The position numbers were made by a program, and so were the translations under genes. From Gammaproteobacteria bacterium (lineage in GTDB: Bacteria; Pseudomonadota; Gammaproteobacteria; SZUA-152): 64,000 nucleotides of DNA. Every line of letters begins with the position of its first letter. The first letter of the stretch is position 1. Below are positions 9,580 through 17,766 of the stretch, in pieces. Under the pieces are notes generated by a model. The model worked only from the letters and a program-made list of their open reading frames with translations. It had not been told where the DNA came from and ran no database searches. The stretch lies in the NCBI GenBank assembly GCA_011321815.1, contig DROS01000053.1, forward strand, positions 1-64,000, given 5' to 3'.

Positions 9580-12500
9580 AAAGGAATGCAAACAAGGAAC
9601 CAATCGCAATTGTCGGAATGTCATGTCGTTTACCCGGCGGTGGCAATACCCTTGACGGATTCTGGAACAATCTCATCGCAGGTAAGGACACTGTTGTTCC
9701 TGTACCCGATGATCGCTGGAACACGAAAAAATTCTATGACCCGGACCCTGATAAACCCGGAAAAATGTACATGCGTAATGGCGCTTTTCTCGATACCGAT
9801 ATCGCCGCTTTTGACGCATTGTTTTTTGGTCTGTCACCTCGTGAGGCACAAATCCTGGACCCACAACAACGTCTGGCCCTGGAGCTGGTCATTGAGGCCG
9901 CTGACGATGCCGGCATTCGCCTGGAAGACCTGTCTGACAGCGACACCGGTGTATTTATGGGTGGCTTCTTCATGGACCACCTTAGTCTGCACACCCATTA
10001 TCTGAATCGCAGGGAAATTTCTGCCGTATCCTCCACCGCTGTTTCCTGTACTTTGTTATCCAACCGGATTTCTTACTCCCTCAACCTGAAGGGGCCGAGT
10101 GTTACGATGGATACCGCATGCTCCTCTTCACTGGTTGCGACCCATTATGCCTGCAACAGTCTATGGCATAACGAATGCCGCGTTGTTATTACAGGCGGTG
10201 TAAGCCTGATGATAAACCCGACGACAGCGATCACTCTGTCAAAGGGCCGGTTTTTATCCACCCACGGGCGCTCCATGAGCTTTGATCATCGTGGCGATGG
10301 GTACGGTCGCGGAGAAGGTGGTGGTATCGCATTTTTAAAACGGCTGAGTGACGCCGAAGCCGATGGTGATAAAATATATGCCGTTATCAAAAACACTGGG
10401 GTTAACCAGGATGGCCGAACAGCGGGCATCACTTTACCAAACCCCGCTTCACAAAAATCACTTATTGAAAAAGTATATGCCGAGGCAGGTGTTGGTTATG
10501 CTGATGTGCAGTATATTGAGGCCCATGGCACCGGCACCAAGGCAGGTGACTCCACCGAACTGAGTGTCCTGCATGATTTAATGAATCAGCGCAATGCGGG
10601 TGCCGCAGAAAAGGAAAAAGTCTTTGTTGGCTCGGTTAAATCCCACATCGGTCACCTGGAGGCCGCTGCGGGCATCGCTGGCCTGATCAAAACCACGTTA
10701 TCCTTACAGAACAGTATTATCCCGCGCAATATTAACTTTGAAGAGGGTAACACTGAGATTGATTTTGATAACCTTGCCGTACAGGTGCCGCTGGAAAACC
10801 GGGACTGGCCAGAGTGTGACGTCCCCCGCGCCAGCATTAACTCCTTTGGCTTTGGCGGCACCAACGCCCATGTCATTGTTGAAAAATACCGGCCTGCAAT
10901 AACGCCGAAGGCCCAAAAATCTGAATCCACTATCAATTGGCCCATTTTATTCCCCCTGTCTGCCCGCAGTGAAAGTGCGCTAAAAAAAGGCGCAGCCATG
11001 ATGGCAAACCGTATCGCATCCGCAGATGACTTCGATGATGTCTATTATTCTGTGCGGTACAGACGCAGCCATTACAGCAAACGACTGGCCATATACGCCG
11101 AAAACCTGCACGACTTACAAACAAAACTGCGCCATTATGCCGAGGACGAATTATCCCCCTATATCGCCTCCGGCGACTGTGAAGAAGATGTAAAAACCGC
11201 ATTCGTCTATACCGGCATGGGGCCACAATGGTGGGCCATGGGCCGTGAACTGATGGAAACGCAGCCGGTGTTCAGAAATGCACTGGAAGCTTGTGATACT
11301 GTATTCAAACCGGTTTCCGGCTGGTCATTGATTGAGGCGCTTTCCCGGAGCGAAGAAACCTCCAACATCACTCAAACAGACATTACCCAGCCAACCAATT
11401 TTGCCATACAGTATGCATTAACGGTGTATTGGCAGTCGCTGGGTGTCGAACCCGACATGATTGCAGGCCATAGCCTGGGCGAGGTTGCGGCGGCTCACGC
11501 GGCAGGTGCTCTTAATCTGGAAGATGCGTTGAAAGTAATTTATCACCGGGGCCGGTTACAACAGCGCACCGATGGTGAGGGTGGAATGCTGGCCGTCGGC
11601 TTGAGCGCAAGTGATATTGCCGCTTATATCGAACCCTATGGTGACCGCTTATGCATAGGCGCCATCAACAGCCCAGGGGCCGTTACACTTTCCGGCGACC
11701 TGGCGGCTATTGCCACGCTTTCGGAAACGCTGGAAGACGAAGGGATTTTCCACCGTAAATTACATGTAAAAACCGGCTTCCACAGTTTTGTTATGGATGG
11801 TTTGGAAACAGAGCTGCTCGAAAGCCTAAAAGACATTCAAACCGCCAACACAACAAAACCGCTGTACTCCAGCGTCACCGGCAGACTTGAGGATGGCCAC
11901 CGGTTTAATACCGAATACTGGTGGGAAAATGTTCGCCGCCCTGTTTCCTTTGCGCAAAGCGCCATGGCCATGATCAGGGATGGAGCCAATGTGTTTATAG
12001 AAATCGGGCCTCACCCCGTATTGGGCACCTCCATCAAGCAGTGCTTACAGGCAGAGCAAAAACGTGGGCATACTGTCAGCTCGCTGGTGCGCAAAAAACC
12101 CGAACATGAAAACCTTTTGCTGAGCCTGGGGCAATTGTATTGCGTGGGTTATGACATTGACTGGTCAAAATTCGGTGGCAACAACGGAAAACTCACCGGT
12201 CTGCCCATGTACCATTGGGACAAGGAAATTTACTGGGGCGAAGACCCGTATACCCGGGAGGACCGCCTGGGAAATTCCGGGCATCCTGTTTTTGCGCTGG
12301 ATTTACGCCTGCCCCACCCTGCCTGGGAAGTGGATTTCAGTCTGAACTACTTTCCCTGGTTAACCGATCACAAGATAGAAGGCTTGGTGTTGAACCCAGG
12401 CGCCGCCTATATCGAAGCTGGCCTGATGTTGTGCAAAAAAATATTTGGCGACAAACCCTGTATTCTGGAAGATGTTCAATTCACCACGCCACTGATCTAT

Positions 12501-15500
12501 CGTGAAAAAGACAGCCAAAAAATACAAATACATTACAGTCACACGAGTCAGCGTTTTTCCGTTTATAGTCAAAATCATCAGGCAAACCACTCATGGACTT
12601 ACCACGCCGGCGCCAAAATGAAGGTGTATCAAGGAGTCTTCAGTGACATCAAGCATGATATTGGGGCTTTAAAAAACAGACTGGGCAATCCGTTCAATGT
12701 GGATATTTTCTACACCATGCTCGCCAATGTGGGGTTGCAATACGGCCCCACTTTCCAGGGTGTACAGGAAATATACCTTGGAAGTGACGAAGTACTGGTA
12801 AAAATTAAAACGCCTGCGGATTTGCTGACGGAAGATTATTATTTACACCCTTGCCAGCTTGACCCCTGCTTTCAAACCCTGGCCATTCTGCAGATTGATT
12901 CAGAGCGGCCATATTTGCCCACTGCGCTCGAACAACTCGTCATCAACGCCAGTCCGCAGGAAGAGTTTTGGTGCCATTTGAGGATAACAACAAGAACAGA
13001 AAGAGAGCTGAAGGCTGATTTTGATATTTTTGATACCGATGGAACACCGTTGATCCAGGTGAATGGCATTATTTGTCGAGAAGTGCCAGCCATGCAGACC
13101 ACTGATGAAAAATACGGAGGAAATCTGTATAAAATGGTTTGGCGCGAAGAACAAAATCACAGACCAGGAAAACAGGACGCCGTAAACTCTCTGGTTTTTT
13201 TAAGGCATGACCAAAAGGATATCGCCAAGGCCTGGAGAGAACAGGACCCTGGCTGTATACAGATCTTCTGGGGCGATGATTATAACGCGCTTGGCAACAA
13301 TAACTATTCTGTTAACCCGAGCGATAAACAACACTGGGAACGGTTGTGGCAGGATCTGTCGGGCCTGGCGTTCTCCGCCATGGTGTATTTGTGGCATTTG
13401 GGGGCAGACACCCCCGTGGACAATTATGAAAATGGTGATATTTTTTTATTATCACTGTTTTCCATGTCGCGGGAAGATATTCTCAGAAGACCGTTTAAAA
13501 TAGGGCTGGCGGTCAGTCACGCCAATCATGTTGTGCCTTCCGATAAATGTGAAGGTCTGGGTTTGTCCACGCTGTGGGGCATCAAGCGTGTATTGATGAG
13601 CGAGATTGTTTCAAAGCGGTGCAAGTCTGTTGATTTTGACCGGGCGAACAACCTGAGCACCAGTGACATTGACTTGCTGATCAAAGAATTCCTGTTTGAA
13701 GATGTAGAGTCCGAAATTGCCTACCGTGATGGAAAACGTTATATCCACCGGCTGGAACGGGTGGAGGAAAAATCCCTGCAACCTCAGGACCGGTTGGCGG
13801 AAACGACGCTGGAAACCCCGTTAAGCTATACCCCAAAACTAAACCTGTTCAGCAAAATACCGGCTCCTGAGGCCCAGTCCGGCCAATGCATTGTGCGCGT
13901 TATCGCGTACTATATCAGTGACACAATAAAACAGACGGTTGATCTCAGTTCAGGGAAAGGCCAGTGGGAAGGCTGGGGTGAGGTTATTGCCTCCGCTAAC
14001 AGCACTGAATTCAAACCCGGCGATAAAGTCAGCTTTCTTGGCCTTGATCAAGAACTGGCCACATTTATGGCCGTGGATAAAAAGTGGTTAACACCCTGTG
14101 AATCACAACAGGCCTGGGTACCATTATCATTGATATTACCTGTATGTGCCGCTTTTGATGCACTTCACCTGGATAAAACCCAGTCAATCCTGATCGCCGG
14201 TCAAAATAATGAAACGGGTAAATTAGTCAGCGCGCTACTTAAACACCAAGGATTAAACTTTGATGTTCTGGGCACGGATCATCAGAAGCTGGAAACCTGC
14301 GAGATCTTGATCGACTGCGGTGACCCCGGCCTTGGCTTTGCGGCGTACCAACAAATCAAACACTATGGAAAGCTGCTGATATTAGGGGAAAACACAGCTT
14401 ATAACGAAGTGCTTTGGAAAATACTGTTGGAACGAAACATTACCTGCCTGTCATCAAGCGCCAAAGGCCTGAATGAGCCACAATCATCCGGGGTATTATT
14501 GCGGGCAAAAATGCTCATGGAACAAGCACCCGTCCGCTTTGATTATGCCGGCTCATTAACCCACTACACACATAACCAACTGCCGGATATTTTTGAGGCC
14601 CTCAACAGCGGACAGAACATTGCGCCAGGCTTACTGACGTTTTCAGCGGGCGCCATGGTTGAGTCCAATATCCCCTATGTTGAAAAACCCCTGTTTGTAC
14701 CGGATGCCAGCTATCTTATTACCGGTGGAACCCGGGGGCTGGGGCTGGAGCTTGCAAAGTGGGCCGCAACGCAGGGCGCCAGACATCTGATCTTGTTAAG
14801 TTTGCGGGGCCTGACAAGCGATTATGCCACCGAGGCAGTAAAAGAGATTGAGGCCAATGGCTGCCAGGTAAAAGTACTGGCCGTGGACATTGCTGACAGC
14901 GAAGCATTAAACGAAGCTTACCGCTCGGTCAGTGGTGACATTCCCGCACTGAAAGGGGTGATACATGGCGCCATGGTCCTGGACGATGATTTTTTACAGT
15001 CGTTGTCGCCTGAGCGTATGGAAAAAGTACTGGCGCCCAAAGTGCGTGGAGCCTGGAACCTTCACCAACTGACCCTGGAAATGCCATTGGCGTTCTTCTT
15101 CAGCTTTTCATCCGTGTCCTCTTTAATAGGCAATCCCGGACAGGCAAATTACGTTGCTGCAAACTGTTTTCTGGATGTTTTCTCCCACTACCGTCAGGGT
15201 CTGGGTTTACCTGCGACGACAGTAAACCTTGGTGTGGTTTCTGATAGCGGCATCGTTTCTGAACGAAAAGAGGTTGAAGATTTTTTCGCCAATGCGGGGT
15301 TCTCAGGTATCAAGCCTGTTCAGGTGGGTGAGTTTTTACAGTTTGCCTACCAGACATCACCGGCACAAATCGCTTATTTTGACCTGGATTGGACAAAATG
15401 GAGTGCAATACTGCCCACCGACTGGGTACCACCAATATACGAAGGCATTATGAGTGACGCCAAGGGCGGAAACTCCGACGCATTGCTTCAAACCAAAAGC

Positions 15501-15770
15501 AGCATTAAAGACCTTAATGAAGAAGAACAGCAGGACTTTTTCAAAGAACTGGTCAGGAATGAACTTTCTGAGTTATTGAAAATGCCTGCCGAAAAAATTG
15601 AAATGCATACACGAATTGTGGATATCGGCGTCAACTCGCTTATGGCCGTTGAATTCTCCGGCGCCATGGGCGAAAAATATGGCCTCATGATGCCAATACT
15701 GGACATCATGAGTGGAGCGACGGTGGAACAGGCGGCCCTGCTGACACTTAACCACATTCGCAATGATTAA
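9576..15770 (+). CDS. Type I polyketide synthase, KS-AT-DH-structural KR-degenerate ER-KR-ACP
   Basis: 2064 residues, starting at the ATG inside the oxygenase stop (ATGA overlap); AAAAGGAG lies just upstream. KS (about 7-440): Cys182 in DTACSSS, His317 in EAHGTGT and His360 in SHIGH are intact. AT (about 540-850): Ser633 in GHSLGE; TGFHS around 733-737 is nearer the malonyl-type than the methylmalonyl-type motif. DH (about 900-1180): His932 in the HxxxGxxxxP motif and Asp1096 in DPCFQ are intact. Residues 1200-1400 look like the structural half of a KR. Residues 1415-1695 follow an ER fold but lack the glycine-rich NADPH loop. KR (about 1705-1890): TGGTRGLG, LDD at 1802-1804 (B-type), Tyr1859. 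ACP (about 1985-2050): Ser2021 in GVNSL. There is no thioesterase, methyltransferase or loading module. The layout matches single-module iterative synthases such as the Mas type; with no working ER, unsaturated products are expected. Confidence 0.95.
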   Translation: MKRNANKEPIAIVGMSCRLPGGGNTLDGFWNNLIAGKDTVVPVPDDRWNTKKFYDPDPDKPGKMYMRNGAFLDTDIAAFDALFFGLSPREAQILDPQQRLALELVIEAADDAGIRLEDLSDSDTGVFMGGFFMDHLSLHTHYLNRREISAVSSTAVSCTLLSNRISYSLNLKGPSVTMDTACSSSLVATHYACNSLWHNECRVVITGGVSLMINPTTAITLSKGRFLSTHGRSMSFDHRGDGYGRGEGGGIAFLKRLSDAEADGDKIYAVIKNTGVNQDGRTAGITLPNPASQKSLIEKVYAEAGVGYADVQYIEAHGTGTKAGDSTELSVLHDLMNQRNAGAAEKEKVFVGSVKSHIGHLEAAAGIAGLIKTTLSLQNSIIPRNINFEEGNTEIDFDNLAVQVPLENRDWPECDVPRASINSFGFGGTNAHVIVEKYRPAITPKAQKSESTINWPILFPLSARSESALKKGAAMMANRIASADDFDDVYYSVRYRRSHYSKRLAIYAENLHDLQTKLRHYAEDELSPYIASGDCEEDVKTAFVYTGMGPQWWAMGRELMETQPVFRNALEACDTVFKPVSGWSLIEALSRSEETSNITQTDITQPTNFAIQYALTVYWQSLGVEPDMIAGHSLGEVAAAHAAGALNLEDALKVIYHRGRLQQRTDGEGGMLAVGLSASDIAAYIEPYGDRLCIGAINSPGAVTLSGDLAAIATLSETLEDEGIFHRKLHVKTGFHSFVMDGLETELLESLKDIQTANTTKPLYSSVTGRLEDGHRFNTEYWWENVRRPVSFAQSAMAMIRDGANVFIEIGPHPVLGTSIKQCLQAEQKRGHTVSSLVRKKPEHENLLLSLGQLYCVGYDIDWSKFGGNNGKLTGLPMYHWDKEIYWGEDPYTREDRLGNSGHPVFALDLRLPHPAWEVDFSLNYFPWLTDHKIEGLVLNPGAAYIEAGLMLCKKIFGDKPCILEDVQFTTPLIYREKDSQKIQIHYSHTSQRFSVYSQNHQANHSWTYHAGAKMKVYQGVFSDIKHDIGALKNRLGNPFNVDIFYTMLANVGLQYGPTFQGVQEIYLGSDEVLVKIKTPADLLTEDYYLHPCQLDPCFQTLAILQIDSERPYLPTALEQLVINASPQEEFWCHLRITTRTERELKADFDIFDTDGTPLIQVNGIICREVPAMQTTDEKYGGNLYKMVWREEQNHRPGKQDAVNSLVFLRHDQKDIAKAWREQDPGCIQIFWGDDYNALGNNNYSVNPSDKQHWERLWQDLSGLAFSAMVYLWHLGADTPVDNYENGDIFLLSLFSMSREDILRRPFKIGLAVSHANHVVPSDKCEGLGLSTLWGIKRVLMSEIVSKRCKSVDFDRANNLSTSDIDLLIKEFLFEDVESEIAYRDGKRYIHRLERVEEKSLQPQDRLAETTLETPLSYTPKLNLFSKIPAPEAQSGQCIVRVIAYYISDTIKQTVDLSSGKGQWEGWGEVIASANSTEFKPGDKVSFLGLDQELATFMAVDKKWLTPCESQQAWVPLSLILPVCAAFDALHLDKTQSILIAGQNNETGKLVSALLKHQGLNFDVLGTDHQKLETCEILIDCGDPGLGFAAYQQIKHYGKLLILGENTAYNEVLWKILLERNITCLSSSAKGLNEPQSSGVLLRAKMLMEQAPVRFDYAGSLTHYTHNQLPDIFEALNSGQNIAPGLLTFSAGAMVESNIPYVEKPLFVPDASYLITGGTRGLGLELAKWAATQGARHLILLSLRGLTSDYATEAVKEIEANGCQVKVLAVDIADSEALNEAYRSVSGDIPALKGVIHGAMVLDDDFLQSLSPERMEKVLAPKVRGAWNLHQLTLEMPLAFFFSFSSVSSLIGNPGQANYVAANCFLDVFSHYRQGLGLPATTVNLGVVSDSGIVSERKEVEDFFANAGFSGIKPVQVGEFLQFAYQTSPAQIAYFDLDWTKWSAILPTDWVPPIYEGIMSDAKGGNSDALLQTKSSIKDLNEEEQQDFFKELVRNELSELLKMPAEKIEMHTRIVDIGVNSLMAVEFSGAMGEKYGLMMPILDIMSGATVEQAALLTLNHIRND
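13818..14660 (+). other. Degenerate enoylreductase domain within the PKS
   Basis: Residues about 1415-1695 of the synthase align by landmarks with an MDR-type ER: a start like PEAQSGQCIVRVIAY, then EFKPGDKV, LPVCAAFDAL, and an ending like FEALNSGQNIAPG. The NADPH-binding AAxGGVG loop is replaced by IAGQNNETGK (about 1540-1549), and the usual NFRD region is changed. The fold is probably kept for structure, but reduction is unlikely. Confidence 0.7.
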
Positions 15771-16049
15771 CGCTTCCCGCATTAACGGGGGTTCCTGACA
15801 AGGTAAAACGGGGGATAAATACATTTGCACAAAACAAATGGACATTTTGAACCCGGTTTTAACACCACCATCGGGTCGATAATGCGGTTATCAATAAACA
15901 ATGCGCCAACACAATAAATGCCCGCGCAATGACAACAACGCTTTAACAAGCACTGCTTCTCTGCTTTTAAAAAATCACTGGATATTTAACGCAGAGCTTT
16001 CAGTGTTTTCCCCCATGCCTTCCGCATCTCTGCACCCATCGGTTTAAAC
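15771..16049. other. Intergenic region between the PKS and the phosphofructokinase gene
   Basis: The two genes converge here. Only a short GC stem (CCCGC / CGGGG near 15777-15792) is seen, with no T-run, so no terminator can be called. No thioesterase, phosphopantetheinyl transferase or transporter gene follows the synthase. Confidence 0.6.
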
Positions 16050-17315
16050 CTATTTCACCCGGAATGGTTTATTCAGCTTCTTTTTCACGGCAACATTTTT
16101 CAGGGCAACATATTGGGGCAAGCCATTTTTGAAGGGTGGATAATCCTCCCCCTGTATCAACGGTTGCAAATACTGGCGGCAGCGCGGGGTAATATGGAAA
16201 CCATCTTTGCTGATGTAGTTGCGTGGCATCATCTTCTCTACATTGGCTACCCGCGCCAGCCTGGCTTCACCAACTTTCCATTTATATGGCTTATTGGAAA
16301 CACGCTTTATGGCAGGCATTACTGCATTTTTTCCTTGCAACACCATCTCCACAGCAGCCTTACCGACTGCGTAAGCCTGCTCGACATCGGTCTTGGAGGC
16401 AATATGTCGCGCGGCACGCTGCAAATAGTCAGCAACGGCCCAATGGTATTTGTAGCCATGCTTGGCCTGAATCATCTGCGCCACCATGGGGGCAACACCA
16501 CCCAGTTGAGCATGACCAAAGACATCACGAGCACCCGACTCGGCAAGAAAAGTGCCGTCCTTGTAACGCACACCCTCGGAAACAACAATGGCGCAGTAGC
16601 CATGGTCATCCACCACCTGTTTTACCCGCGCCATGAACTTGCGCTCATTAAAGGCAACCTCCGGGAACAGAATAATCTGCGGTGCATCACCCTCGTTCTC
16701 TGCCGCCAGGCCTCCCGCAGCGGCAATCCAACCAGCATGACGCCCCATGACCTCCATCACAAATATTTTGGTTGACGTTTTAGCCATGGAAGCCACATCA
16801 AACGCTGCTTCACGAATGGAAACAGCCACATATTTGGCCACTGAACCAAAGCCGGGGCAATTATCGGTAAGCGGCAGATCATTATCGACAGTCTTGGGTA
16901 TGTGAATCGCCTGAATGGGATAGCCCAGCGACTTGGAGATCCGCGAGACCTTTAAACAGGTATCAGCGGAATCACCGCCGCCATTGTAAAAAAAATAACC
17001 GATATTATGCGCCTCAAACACCTCGATCAGACGTTCATATTCGGCACGGTTGTCATCCAACCCTTTAAGCTTGTAGCGACAGGAGCCAAATGCACCAGAC
17101 GGTGTATGGCGAAGCGCAGCAATGGCACGCACAGAATCCTTACTGGTATCAATCAGATCTTCAGTCAAGGCACCGATGATGCCATTGCGACCAGCATAAA
17201 CCTTGCCGATTTTGTCTCTATGCTTGCGTGCAGTTTCAATCACACCACACGCACTCGCGTTAATTACCGCTGTCACACCACCCGACTGCGCATAAAAGGC
17301 ATTTTTTTTTATCAT
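16050..17315 (-). CDS. pfp: Pyrophosphate-type 6-phosphofructokinase
   Basis: 421 residues from the ATG at 17315, which has GGGAG nine bases upstream; an ATG at 17324 abuts that site and is less likely. The enzyme interconverts fructose 6-phosphate and fructose 1,6-bisphosphate. The phosphoryl-donor motifs point to PPi rather than ATP: GGGDSADT has Asp where ATP enzymes have Gly (GGDGS), and PKTVDNDL has Lys where ATP enzymes have Gly (PGTIDND). Other family motifs, GRHAGW and SEGV, are present. PPi enzymes work in both directions and can replace fructose bisphosphatase in methanotrophs and sulfur-oxidising autotrophs. The gene is alone, convergent with the PKS. A soluble pyrophosphatase at 50.7 kb competes for the same substrate. 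Confidence 0.92.
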   Translation of the reverse strand: MIKKNAFYAQSGGVTAVINASACGVIETARKHRDKIGKVYAGRNGIIGALTEDLIDTSKDSVRAIAALRHTPSGAFGSCRYKLKGLDDNRAEYERLIEVFEAHNIGYFFYNGGGDSADTCLKVSRISKSLGYPIQAIHIPKTVDNDLPLTDNCPGFGSVAKYVAVSIREAAFDVASMAKTSTKIFVMEVMGRHAGWIAAAGGLAAENEGDAPQIILFPEVAFNERKFMARVKQVVDDHGYCAIVVSEGVRYKDGTFLAESGARDVFGHAQLGGVAPMVAQMIQAKHGYKYHWAVADYLQRAARHIASKTDVEQAYAVGKAAVEMVLQGKNAVMPAIKRVSNKPYKWKVGEARLARVANVEKMMPRNYISKDGFHITPRCRQYLQPLIQGEDYPPFKNGLPQYVALKNVAVKKKLNKPFRVK

Positions 17316-17766
17316 GTCGTTCATCTCCCGGAATTCATTAACCCTATCATCAACACATGTACAACGGCCCGAAATTGTCCTCAATCAAACCTGACATGTC
17401 AGTCATACTTGTTTTCAGACGCCAGATACCGCATTGAAATTATCATCCCTCATTTTCACAGACTGCGCACGGTGCACCGACAAATACTCATCAGCGTTGT
17501 CTGTCCTGAAAAATACACCCATAGCATGCCCCTTAACAGCAAAATTCATTGCACAAACTATTGACTTACCTAATAGCTTAAGAGTAGGTTTAGCGCGGGC
17601 ATGAATGAATGTACTATCATTGTTCGTATCCTGTCGTGTTTTGATAACGAGCCGTAAAAAGATGGTTTGCTGTAACTTTGCTTAACATGCCGTCTGTACG
17701 CAAACGTGCATTGAAGTGACTATTAACGAATACAGCCAGCTTATATAATAAAGGGAGGCTGCCGAG
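17316..17766. other. Divergent intergenic region between phosphofructokinase and adenylate kinase
   Basis: No gene supported. It holds a perfect 12-base palindrome, CTGACATGTCAG at 17391-17402, about 76 bases before the phosphofructokinase start, which could be an operator. Near 17744 an AT-rich TATAAT sits directly against the adenylate kinase ribosome-binding site, too close to act as its promoter in the usual way. Confidence 0.5.

Noticed and set aside
17744-17749. TATAAT directly before adk
   Set aside because: It abuts the ribosome-binding site, so a transcript from it would lack a leader able to carry that site.
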